Origin: Nostoc linckia FACHB-104
GTDB lineage: Bacteria; Cyanobacteriota; Cyanobacteriia; Cyanobacteriales; Nostocaceae
Direction: 5' to 3'
DNA: 64,000 nt
Assembly: GCF_014696615.1 (NCBI RefSeq)
Contig: NZ_JACJQJ010000044.1
Location: 1-64,000, forward strand
Part shown: one piece after another, positions 9,671-17,653 of the stretch
Layout of the letters: every line of letters starts with the position of its first letter
How positions within the stretch are numbered: position 1 is the first letter of the stretch
Program-made: the position numbers and the translations under genes
The notes under the pieces: generated by a model
The model's input: only the letters and a program-made list of their open reading frames with translations
Told to the model about the DNA's origin: nothing
Databases searched by the model: none

Positions 9671-10931
9671 TTAGATAGCCAATACTTTACCCTTATATGT
9701 CCATTTAAAAGGTTTAGCCATTGTTTGATTAAAGTAATCGATAAATTCAAGAATCCGGGTTTTAAGGTCATCCTGACTTTTGAAGCTAGCTCTTCTGAGT
9801 AACTTGCGAACTAAAATACTGAACCAAATTTCAATTTGGTTGAGCCCTTCGGGTTCGCCAGTCGCTACAACGGGGGGAACCCCCGCAACGCGCTGGCTCA
9901 CCAAGAAGAATGTTTGGGGGTGTAATGGAAAACGATTCGATGTGCAGGGTTCTTCAAAAAAGCAGTACGGGATTTCATGGATTTGAGTATGCCGCTTTTG
10001 CCCTGAATGCCGAGGTCAATATCTAAACCTTCTTTTTCTGCAACCAAGCGAACCAGCGACTCAGAGGAGTGAGTATTCAGACAATCCATGATTAGATGCC
10101 ATTTTTTCGCTTTGGGGTCAGTTTCAATGATTCGATGAATATTGAGGAGAAAATCAACTTCTGTTCTGGAATCTCCACAAGTTGGCTCAACAATCTTACC
10201 AGTAGCAACATCTTGCATTAGCTATTAAGGTCTGCGTACCATGTCGTATATATTCAAACTCCTTTCTTTCAACTTTACCTGGTTGCATTGGTAAGTCTTT
10301 TTCTAGACGTTCAGTAGCTTGAATACCCGTCATTTCATCAATCGATATTGTACGTTCCCCCTGAAGGTGACGTTCAAGCGCACTGATATATAACCCAGTA
10401 ATATCTTCCACTTTTGAGTCAAATTCTTCGTCAACAGGGGGGGGTTAACCAGTAGCGACTCTGGTGGGGCTTAAGTTCTGCCTCTTGTAGTAATCTTCCA
10501 ACATGGCGCACAGATATGCTTTCAATAATCCCTTGTTTGATGATTTCGTCCGCTAGTTCTCTTGGTGTCCAATGACTTATCGGTCGTCCATCATCTTCGG
10601 GTTTTGAACATGCAAGGGCGAATAGCTCGATTACTTGTTCCATAGTAAATTTTACTGGTGCGCCAGTACGCTCCAAGTCTTCTAATCTCTGAAAAATCGA
10701 CAATTCTCGCTCACTGGTTTCCAACCATCTGTTTCGCCATAAACGAGCCATATCCAAACTAATATTTAATGTTCGAGCGATTTCGCCATGATTTTTACCC
10801 TCTGACGCTAGGAGAATTATTTTTGCACGCAGTACTATTTGTTGCCCTGTATTGTGCCTGTTTACCAACTCTTGCAGTTCTGAGCGATCGCTATCGCTCA
10901 AATTTAATTCTTTGGGAGCTAATCTTGCCAC
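9671..10931 (-). pseudogene. IS630-family transposase, frameshifted and interrupted
   Basis: Four segments together make one IS630 transposase: an N-terminal HTH part (10931-10431), a middle part with the first catalytic Asp in SIDEMTG (10411 down), a part with the second Asp in MDCLNTH, and the C-terminal part with the catalytic Glu in NQIEIWF. The first break is at an eight-base C/G run (10437-10444), where one base fewer restores TPPVDEEF. The second is near 10210, before DVATG. The third is a 56-bp insert at 9845-9900 that separates KHSSW from LNQIE and adds a stop. The DDE residues survive, so decay is recent. Confidence 0.8.
9845..9900. repeat. Small dispersed palindromic repeat inserted in the IS630 transposase
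   Basis: A 56-bp G/C-rich block built around a CGGGGGTTCCCCCCG-like hairpin with flanking AGCCAGCGCG and GCGACTGGC sequences. Removing exactly these bases rejoins KHSSW with LNQIEIWF, the normal IS630 reading. Small dispersed repeats of this look are common in Nostoc-type genomes and insert inside genes and mobile elements. Confidence 0.75.
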
Positions 10932-11027
10932 GCCCTGATTCCCTGCTAGAAGCGCGAAAACTACTTTTAATCTAATTACTTATTCTCTCACAATAATACT
11001 CGGTTAACTTACGCCATGCTGTACTAG

Positions 11028-11797
11028 TATAGAATTTTTACTTGATTTCCTACTAATGAATGCTTATTTGGCGTAATATTCAGAATTTAAGCCTGAAAAA
11101 AAGATACTAAATCTATCGATTACTTTTTGCATATTGCTAAATCAGTAGTAATTTTTGTAATGTTTGCGATTATGGTTTTGTTTAGAGTTTTAGGCAGAGT
11201 AACAATCTGTTGAAAACTCAATAACAGATAGCATAGAGGCATCACAGTAAGGAAACAATCAACAACTGATGAGCATTGTAGAAGTATTGGCCGAGATATG
11301 ACCAAAAACTTTCGAGATGGCCTGAAAAGGCTTAATTTTACGTTGTAAATAACGGCTTTTTTGACTCATAAGTAACAAATTATTAAAAGCAGACAGGACA
11401 CAGGTTTCTAGACCATCTTGCAGAAAATTACTCAAATCTCGGCTCAAGACCAAACCGAGTTAAGAAAAATTTGATTACTCTACTCTTAAGCTTTATTTAT
11501 AAAGATTACAGTCGCCAATTTTGGTCAACTTCCTTTCCCAGTATTGGCAGCGATCACTTACTGGTAGGTTCGATTTTAGAGATATTACGACATCAGAGTT
11601 AGGGTGGAAGCAGCACCGGATTAGCGATCGCTGGTTTGGCCGGTAAAAGCAGTTATGCCGACATTTCTACACTAGCATCTACACAACAGGATTTGAGCCA
11701 GTAAAGTACGATGGCGTAACTGCCCGCAGTAGGTGAGCGCACCTGTCAAGATAACGGACGAGCGCGATCATATCCATAACCTTTTGATAACAAGGTT
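11028..11797. other. 770-bp stretch without an intact gene; degraded coding remnant at about 11120-11453 (minus)
   Basis: The minus strand carries two overlapping open stretches (11453-11259 and 11305-11120) that read like one gene broken by a frameshift (SRDLSNFLQDG, then CFLTVMPLCYL). The combined sequence is not recognised; a mobile-element origin is possible. From 11460 to 11797 I see one HIP1 site (near 11625) and no gene. Confidence 0.3.
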
Positions 11798-12586
11798 TTA
11801 TTGACAGACACCTGTGTAGGCCAAAAATTTACTTGGTGCTACATCAAGACGGCCCCAGACTGTTTCTTGAGGTCGAGCGCGTCTATGTGAATTAAATGTT
11901 TCTCCATTTGGAAAACCACAAAAACTTCCATTTCCTGCGGAATAAAAAACAGTGCCTTCGTTCTCAAAATATCCTTTTGGCATTACGCAAGCACCTGTGT
12001 AGTTACCAAAATTATTCGGATTTTGTCGTCCTAAATTTGGCGCTACAATTACTTTTTGATAGAAACTTAAATGTGTACCACTTACAAAACCACAATGTGT
12101 ATTTCCGTCTGAGTAGAAAGCTGTTGCTCCATTATCAAAGTACCCTATACTTGGATATGTTATGGATGGTCTTGCTGCTCTCTGTGCATTGTCGTAAAAG
12201 CTTTGTCCCAATTCTATAACTCCGGTGTAAAAAATATCTGCTCTTGCATTACAAGCTTTTCGCAATGGTGTACCAATAATGGTGTTATGGTCTCTAGCGC
12301 ATATACCTAACATTCTTTGATGAAAAGCTTTGTCACACTCTGACTTGGGCTTACCATACGTGTCATAACATTGATCATGCTCAATACAAGCAACACGGAA
12401 CTGTCTACTGGCTATTGGAAAAATCGCATAATTAAGTAGATAATATGTCGAGCCACTACCACACCCTGCGGGTTCTGCTTTCGTAGGCATAGCCATACAC
12501 AAGAGAAGAGAGACAATTGTATTTATTCCAATAAAACTAAAAGAAGCACTTTGAAAAAGATTCTTTTTCATAATGGTTTTGAACAT
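11798..12586 (-). CDS. Secreted phospholipase A2-like protein
   Basis: 262 aa with an N-terminal signal peptide (basic MKKN followed by a hydrophobic stretch, ending near PTKAEP). After it come GCGSG, like the calcium-binding XCGXG loop of secreted phospholipases A2, and CIEHDQCYDTYG, the C-x-x-H-D-x-C active-site helix containing the catalytic His-Asp pair. The cysteines suggest several disulfides, fitting export. The second half (from ~residue 140) has two similar Gly/Phe/Tyr-rich blocks of the type FYSxGNxxxCGF, each ending in YTGxC, which may be a small duplicated binding module. Expected activity is release of fatty acid from phospholipids outside the cytoplasm. Met1 or Met6 could be the start. 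No operon partner is apparent. Confidence 0.7.
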   Translation of the reverse strand: MFKTIMKKNLFQSASFSFIGINTIVSLLLCMAMPTKAEPAGCGSGSTYYLLNYAIFPIASRQFRVACIEHDQCYDTYGKPKSECDKAFHQRMLGICARDHNTIIGTPLRKACNARADIFYTGVIELGQSFYDNAQRAARPSITYPSIGYFDNGATAFYSDGNTHCGFVSGTHLSFYQKVIVAPNLGRQNPNNFGNYTGACVMPKGYFENEGTVFYSAGNGSFCGFPNGETFNSHRRARPQETVWGRLDVAPSKFLAYTGVCQ

Positions 12587-13066
12587 ATGATGTTAGTAAA
12601 TGCTTGGGTATTCTGAAACTAAAATTAAGTTAAACTAAAACTTTAATAAAAAAATATTTTTTATAGTAAAAAATATAGGAGCTAAAATAAATTTTTAATA
12701 AAAGCCAAGACCGCGCAAGAAGATTAGGCGGTCGCGGCAGGAAAAAATGCAACCATTTTTTTGGGTCTTACACCTTTTTTATAGAAGGTTTCACTAGCAA
12801 GCCCATCACCCATTCTCCAGTGAAAACAGCGATGATTGGAGGTTGGGGGATTTATAATTGCAGGTCACTAGTGTGATTCGTTCTGTCGAAACGAATAGGA
12901 ATATTCGGGCATGACAGACAAGGAAGATAGAAGAGAGAAATCTCCACTGAACCTTGATAACTCAATTTTTCGTGATGGTGTAATTCCATACCTCCAAGTG
13001 CAGGAATGGCAGAAAGTCCCCCACTTCAACAAAGAACCACTTTGTTGAAGTGGGGAATCATGGTAG
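12587..13066. other. 480-bp gap with AT-rich promoter-like sequence and a strong hairpin
   Basis: The AT-rich part next to 12586 probably holds the promoter of the phospholipase-like gene. The rest shows no convincing gene. A long perfect palindrome at 13019-13055 is listed separately. Confidence 0.4.
13019..13055. repeat. Perfect 16-bp stem-loop
   Basis: CCCCACTTCAACAAAG, a 5-base loop AACCA, then the exact complement. There is no T-run after it, so it is not a standard terminator. It could be the end hairpin of an IS200/IS605-type element whose body is lost; it abuts the IS110 fragment. Confidence 0.55.
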
Positions 13067-13387
13067 TAACTGCAAGATCTAACTCGTCACCGGACAAACT
13101 TTGTTCGTGAGCGGGTAAACCTAGTTAACCGAATTCAAAAGGTACTAGAAAGAGCTAACATAAAACTAGCATCTGTAGTCTCAAATGTTATGGGAGTATC
13201 TGGACGTGCCATTCTGGATGCAATTGTTGCGGGACAAACTGACTCAACAGTCATGGCAGAATTGGCCAAAAGGCGACTTCGTAGCAAACGGGAAAAACTT
13301 AAAAGACTGGTCAAGCGACTAGAGCAACTGGGTCATAGAGTTACCCTTGAATCTCAAAACTCTACCCAAGTTGTTAGCTGCGGTTAG
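13067..13387 (+). pseudogene. IS110-family transposase, C-terminal fragment
   Basis: Translation without an upstream start reads LQDLTRHRTNFVRERVNLVN, then RIQKVLERANIKLASV and MGVSGRAILDAIVAG. These are the C-terminal features of IS110-family transposases, including the conserved GVSGR Ser motif. The N-terminal DEDD half is absent and the reading ends at 13387, so this is a remnant. Confidence 0.75.
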
Positions 13388-13408
13388 ATTTTCGAGTCAG
13401 TGTATTCG

Positions 13409-14326
13409 CTACTTTTGCAGATAAGGACCTGAAAACTGCCGAAAAATATCTTTCAAGTAATTGCTTAACCCAATTTGAGGAAGAGGACTGAAACCAAGCC
13501 TAGCTTCAATCTGTGCGCTTACAGATGGATGCCATAGCAGTAAGCCTGGAACGTTAGGCATGACATGGTGTTCAAAATGATAAAAGCCTCCACCATAAAG
13601 AAAGAAACTAATAAATGAATTGACTCGATATGTTCTAGCTGAAAATTCTGGGAATTCTCCCTGTCCAACTGGTAATCCATAATGTGCAACGTTTTGCCCT
13701 AGACCCCATAATGGCAAGAACAATAGTCTACATATTAAGAAATAGAAACCACCCAGATAAATTAACAATAGCGTAATAAAAAAAACTAACAACTGACATT
13801 TAACAAACAATTTGCTCTTGAAATTTTTATTTTGAAACCAAGGAGCTAATGATTTAGCTCTAGCTGGCAAAAATGGATATACATACCCAGCTAATTCGTG
13901 AACTACTGCACTTGCCCCAAATAATGAAAAATAGTAGCTCACTCTGCCAATTATTCCTCGATTACCATCTGTCATGTCAATAGTGCAGTTTCTATGCAAG
14001 CGACCACATATATGGTGATAATTATGAGACCACCTCATCAACAAATAGTTATGTCCAAAGACAGCAAATCCTATACATCCAAGAATAAAATTAGCTCGAG
14101 TGCTTCCTTTCCACGTTCTAGGTATTAATGTACTATGCACTGATTCATGGCAACCATAATGCAGAGAGAGCATAAATAGAAGTGCCAGAAAACTATATGC
14201 ATTCTTTAGAGAAAACAAATAAAATAGTACGATTATACTTGTCAAAAAAAGTAATGGACTGTAGCTATATAAAAGAATTCTAGTACTATGTTTCACTTTA
14301 GACCTCACAAAACACTTTCTTTTCAT
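13409..14326 (-). CDS. Membrane fatty-acid-desaturase-family protein
   Basis: 305 aa with about four to six hydrophobic segments and all three histidine clusters of the membrane desaturase/hydroxylase family: H60xxxH64, H101xxH104H105 and H250xxH253H254, plus the extra His in QNVAHYG (H215). These bind a di-iron centre that desaturates, hydroxylates or ketolates a lipid or carotenoid chain. Its start overlaps the end of the isoprenoid-synthase-like gene by 29 bp, so translation is probably coupled and the two likely act on related substrates. As the last gene of the RiPP-like operon it may tailor a lipid or terpenoid made there. The exact reaction cannot be read from sequence. Confidence 0.75.
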   Translation of the reverse strand: MKRKCFVRSKVKHSTRILLYSYSPLLFLTSIIVLFYLFSLKNAYSFLALLFMLSLHYGCHESVHSTLIPRTWKGSTRANFILGCIGFAVFGHNYLLMRWSHNYHHICGRLHRNCTIDMTDGNRGIIGRVSYYFSLFGASAVVHELAGYVYPFLPARAKSLAPWFQNKNFKSKLFVKCQLLVFFITLLLIYLGGFYFLICRLLFLPLWGLGQNVAHYGLPVGQGEFPEFSARTYRVNSFISFFLYGGGFYHFEHHVMPNVPGLLLWHPSVSAQIEARLGFSPLPQIGLSNYLKDIFRQFSGPYLQK

Positions 14327-15212
14327 TTATAAAACTAGCCAATGTTTGTTTAGCAGAGTCCCGTTTCGATACAATATATTTCATGAGCAATGTATCTGTT
14401 CTACTAATACTATTAAAATCACCAATTACTGCATCAAGTCCTATAACAATTTGTGCTAGCCAAGACTCATAAATCCCACTTAAATAAATATATTGTTCAA
14501 GCTCATATAAAGCTGGAATATTTTCAAATTTTGAAATACTTTGCTTTAAAAATGAGGTGTATTGACCATGCTCAAAGTCCGATCTCCAATCACTAATATC
14601 ATCCCCTAGTTGCGTAAAATATAGAAATTCATTAAAAGTGTTAACAAACTTTTGTGATACTTGTGTTCTACAAGCCAAGGCGACTATTTCAAACATAAAT
14701 AAGCACAGATTAGCTCTGCCAATTATGTTTTTGTAATCTGAACGTGGCTCTATATTTTCTAGGTTATTAAAACTTTTTTCCTCCAAATTTAAAGCTAATA
14801 TATGCTCATTAAAAAGAGAGAAAATTCTATGTTGCATATCATAATTATTAATATTACCCAAAGATAAAAATTTATTAAGTCTGGTTAATCCTCCGGCTAT
14901 AAATAATGTCATTGACTTTGCTAAATCAGAAGTTTTTATGTCATTATTTAATCCTCTTGGATGTCCATCAACAATAGCATCTAGGCAAAACAGAGCTGCT
15001 ACGAAATATAAATATGTAGAGAGTAATGCCTCAGTTAGTTCAGTAGAAAATCTATTTCTATCTCTGTCGAAATAATCAATGGCTAATTCTACTTGTTCAA
15101 AAAGTAGTGGCTTTTCTCCGGAATCATCAACACATAGTTGAAGAAGATAATCAGCTTGCTCAGGATAATCTTTCTTAAGCCAGCCATGCATGAGGTTTAG
15201 TTCTTTGCTCAT
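14298..15212 (-). CDS. Class I isoprenoid-synthase-fold protein (terpene/prenyl synthase-like)
   Basis: 304 aa from the ATG at 15212; a longer reading to 15272 is possible but less natural. All-helical, with two Asp-rich sites: LDAIVDGH (D78, D82) and QLGDDISDW-R-SD-FEHGQYT (D204, D205, D208). The second closely matches the metal-binding region of polyprenyl-diphosphate and terpene synthases; the first is a weak version of DDxxD. Such enzymes bind a diphosphate through Mg2+ and make or cyclise isoprenoids. It lies between a small-peptide gene and the overlapping desaturase gene. It may be a terpene cyclase, a prenyltransferase acting on the peptide, or an inactive homolog, given the weak first motif. 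Confidence 0.55.
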   Translation of the reverse strand: MSKELNLMHGWLKKDYPEQADYLLQLCVDDSGEKPLLFEQVELAIDYFDRDRNRFSTELTEALLSTYLYFVAALFCLDAIVDGHPRGLNNDIKTSDLAKSMTLFIAGGLTRLNKFLSLGNINNYDMQHRIFSLFNEHILALNLEEKSFNNLENIEPRSDYKNIIGRANLCLFMFEIVALACRTQVSQKFVNTFNEFLYFTQLGDDISDWRSDFEHGQYTSFLKQSISKFENIPALYELEQYIYLSGIYESWLAQIVIGLDAVIGDFNSISRTDTLLMKYIVSKRDSAKQTLASFINEKKVFCEV

Positions 15213-15290
15213 TTCTTCATCTTTTGGTATCGTATGTTTAACATGAGTGAGGCGTGCAGTGCTAGGCCACACGCTTCAAAAATAATTTGC

Positions 15291-15539
15291 CTAACCAGGA
15301 CCATGCGCGGTGCCTGATGAACACGATAGGGGCTGTTTGTCTATCCCTCGAAGGTTGGCAATAAGTTTGTTTCTTCTTTCACCAGAAAGATGACCTAAAT
15401 CTATTCCTCCGTTTTTGGCTAAAAATGGTATTAGGTCTTCAATTTCTTCTCTTTGATCTTTTGGTATTTGTTGCTGTTTCATAACTGATACCTCTTCAGT
15501 GGTAGGGTCAAAATTAGCTAATTTATCAAGCCAATTCAT
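15291..15539 (-). CDS. Candidate RiPP precursor peptide B
   Basis: 82 aa with a GAGGA-type ribosome site about eight bases before the ATG. The N-terminal part is charged and helical, like a leader (EEIEDLIPFLAKNGG-IDLGHLSG). The C-terminal end is small and Cys/Ser/Gly-rich (PLSCSSGTAHGPG) and could be the modified core. It lies 129 bases after the radical SAM/SPASM gene, in the same direction. The other small gene of the cluster (17097-17294) shares the IDL..HLSG segment. Precursor status is inferred from size, place and composition; an unrelated small protein is possible. Confidence 0.55.
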   Translation of the reverse strand: MNWLDKLANFDPTTEEVSVMKQQQIPKDQREEIEDLIPFLAKNGGIDLGHLSGERRNKLIANLRGIDKQPLSCSSGTAHGPG

Positions 15540-15668
15540 AGATTATGTTCCTCGCTATTTAAAATTTAATAGTGCCATGCTAGTAATTTTACGAAACTAC
15601 GTAAAATAAAGCTTTTTAGACATTTTGCCGAATAAAGAAAACCGAGCTTTAAATATTGGATGCCGAGC

Positions 15669-16841
15669 TCAAATTGCAGCTTTTTTTATCTGATTTAACT
15701 GAAGCATTTTATCAAGAATTACTTGAGTGAGTATTTGCTTAAAGAAACGGCATTCTCTAGTTTCAGTACAGTTGAATGTACCGTGTTCGTAGAATTTACT
15801 TGCTGGAGCACCTCCTCCACAAAGTTGAAAATAGCCACATTTACTTCGGCATTGTTGAATACCCTTTTCTATCTCACATTCCAGTGATTGATGAGTAAGT
15901 AGCGTCTTGAGATCATCCAAAGTCTCAATATCTCTAATGTTTGCAACTATAAATTTGTTTGGAGCTTCTATTGTTCCAGCAATCATCTGGGGAGAAAAAG
16001 TAGTAATACCACCTTCTTGATTGAATGAGAGTACTCTACAAGGGCTAGCATCCTCTTGTTTTGTAAATGACGAATTCCCAAGCTTTATGTTTTTGAGTGC
16101 CGTAAAGATATCATTAAATTCTCTAACATCGATTTTATCTTGATGCGGTAGCCAAGCGTCAAAAAAGCTAGAGATAAACGATTGAAAACGCTCTTCGAGT
16201 GGCTTTTCAGAAATATTATATGCTAGCTCTGTGAAAGATGTGCTGGGATTTCCTCCCCATGCTTCTTCAATAATCAACCCCAAGGATGAAAAACCTTCAT
16301 TTAAAAAGAATTGAAATAACTCGGTTCCGTGGTCAAGGCTTCTTGCCGTAATAACGCAAAGCCCAGCAAGTTTAATTCCGTTATCTTTTAATATACGTAT
16401 ACCTCGAATAACAGCATCAAAACTACCTTTTCCATCTTTAGTTACACGATTTGTATCATGGATGTACTTTGGCCCGTCAATACTAACACTGGGTAATATA
16501 TTGTTGCGGCTGAAGAACTCAGCCCATCTTTGATTAATAAGAGTTCCATTCGTTTGGATGCAGTGTCTAAAGCGTTTGTTGCTCTTATTAATATTATTGA
16601 TGATGTCTATCACCTGTTGGTAAAATTCTAAGCCAAGCGACAGTGGTTCTCCATTATGCCATACAAGCCTGAAATCATCTGCCACACAATCACTTTGAAA
16701 TACTTTGGTCAAAATATCCTTGAGAATTTCTAAATTTATGGTTGAGCGATTCGTACGGTTGGGAACGTAACAATATTTGCAATCTATATTGCAGAATGAC
16801 GATGGCTGAATAACCACAAGATCAGTTTTTTTATTCGACAT
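15669..16841 (-). CDS. Radical SAM/SPASM peptide maturase (GrrM-like)
   Basis: 390 aa. The radical SAM cluster motif is C17xxxC21xxC24 (SSFCNIDCKYCYVP), followed by the glycine-rich SAM-binding NGEP and SIDGP segments of the barrel. The C-terminal SPASM domain has Cys residues for auxiliary clusters: CRVLSF, CRSKCGYFQLCGGG, then NCTETRECRFFK. The GGGAPASKFYEHGTF segment is typical of the GRRM/cyclophane-forming maturases, which make C-C crosslinks in ribosomal peptides. It is flanked by two small peptide genes on the same strand, the expected setting. Substrate and product are inferred; the enzyme class is clear. Confidence 0.85.
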   Translation of the reverse strand: MSNKKTDLVVIQPSSFCNIDCKYCYVPNRTNRSTINLEILKDILTKVFQSDCVADDFRLVWHNGEPLSLGLEFYQQVIDIINNINKSNKRFRHCIQTNGTLINQRWAEFFSRNNILPSVSIDGPKYIHDTNRVTKDGKGSFDAVIRGIRILKDNGIKLAGLCVITARSLDHGTELFQFFLNEGFSSLGLIIEEAWGGNPSTSFTELAYNISEKPLEERFQSFISSFFDAWLPHQDKIDVREFNDIFTALKNIKLGNSSFTKQEDASPCRVLSFNQEGGITTFSPQMIAGTIEAPNKFIVANIRDIETLDDLKTLLTHQSLECEIEKGIQQCRSKCGYFQLCGGGAPASKFYEHGTFNCTETRECRFFKQILTQVILDKMLQLNQIKKAAI

Positions 16842-17096
16842 GCTGCTAAGTCTTGTCCTTTCTAAGATTCAAATGGGTGTGGCTCTTTTAGAACAACGCA
16901 ATACTACAGCCTAAAAATAAAGATCGTTTTTTCATATTTGAGCGAAGCTATTCCTGAGAGATTTAGAACCTCAAACTCTTGTTAAGTATTAAATCTAGGC
17001 TTTTTTCAAAAGTGAAAATTGTCTTCTCAAAAGAGCCGCACCTAACCTAAAGGTTTTTTACATTTTCGGTTAAGGCTAATGCGAAAATTTTTATAT

Positions 17097-17294
17097 TTAG
17101 CGTCGCCAAATAGTAACAGTCCATATAAACCAGCTGTTCATGTGTTCAGTATCTTCATGGAAATTAGGGTTACCAGATAAGTGAGTAATCGATTTGAGAT
17201 CAATCTTGTCAAGTTTTCTTAAAATATCCTGCTTGATCTCTTCTGCACTTAGTTGTCTATAATCCGATGGGTCTAACTCATGTATGGTTGTCAT
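17097..17294 (-). CDS. Candidate RiPP precursor peptide A
   Basis: 65 aa, with a strong AGGAG six bases before its ATG. The leader-like part (SAEEIKQDILRKLDKIDLKS) ends in THLSG, matching the HLSG of peptide B, and is followed by an aromatic-rich C-terminus (NSWFIWTVTIWRR). The WRR end would suit the aromatic-x-x-polar pattern used by three-residue cyclophane maturases. It is the first gene of the operon, ~255 bases upstream of the maturase. Role as precursor is inference. Confidence 0.6.
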   Translation of the reverse strand: MTTIHELDPSDYRQLSAEEIKQDILRKLDKIDLKSITHLSGNPNFHEDTEHMNSWFIWTVTIWRR

Positions 17295-17653
17295 AATGTA
17301 CTCCTAAAAACCGGCACTAAAACAGGCATCACCTTGCCAAACCGTGTAAATTATACGCTCAAGCTGAAATTAAGATGGGGTAAGCTTCCCAAGAAGTGAT
17401 TTCTACCGCTAAAGTGCTGAAATAACTATGGTTATGCCGATCTCATCCGTTTTTTAGAGCTTTGTGAATAATTTCTGAATTATTGCTGTCTTTTACCTAC
17501 TAAAAAATTGGTCAACAACTTATCTTGATGCTCTCCTACAAAGCATAAGGCTTGTTAAAAAAAAAATTAGATCAAAGTAAAGAGCTAAAAAATGAGATAA
17601 AATGATCTAAAGAATGATCTAAAAATGGTTGACAATATTTTATTATTGTGTAT
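17295..17653. promoter_or_regulatory. Divergent promoter region with tandem operator-like repeats
   Basis: This 359-bp AT-rich region separates the RiPP-like operon from the NB-ARC/TPR gene. At 17591-17623 there are three 10-11-bp repeats in tandem (AATGAGATAAA, then AATGATCTAA twice, ~10-12 bp apart), followed by TTGACA at 17629-17634. The repeats look like an operator for a regulator. No gene is seen inside. Confidence 0.45.

Larger units (their letters stand above)
9640..11027. mobile_element. IS630-family insertion sequence, inactivated
   Basis: The element is bounded by inverted repeats: CTAGTACAGCACGGCGTAA at 9640-9658 and its near-perfect complement at 11009-11027 (one mismatch). The TA within the ends fits the TA target of IS630/Tc1 elements. 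It contains one transposase gene broken by two single-base shifts and a 56-bp palindromic insertion, so it is not autonomous. Confidence 0.8.

Noticed and set aside
9780-9986. Plus-strand open frame across the IS630 element
   Set aside because: It is antisense to the catalytic region of the transposase and includes the 56-bp repeat.
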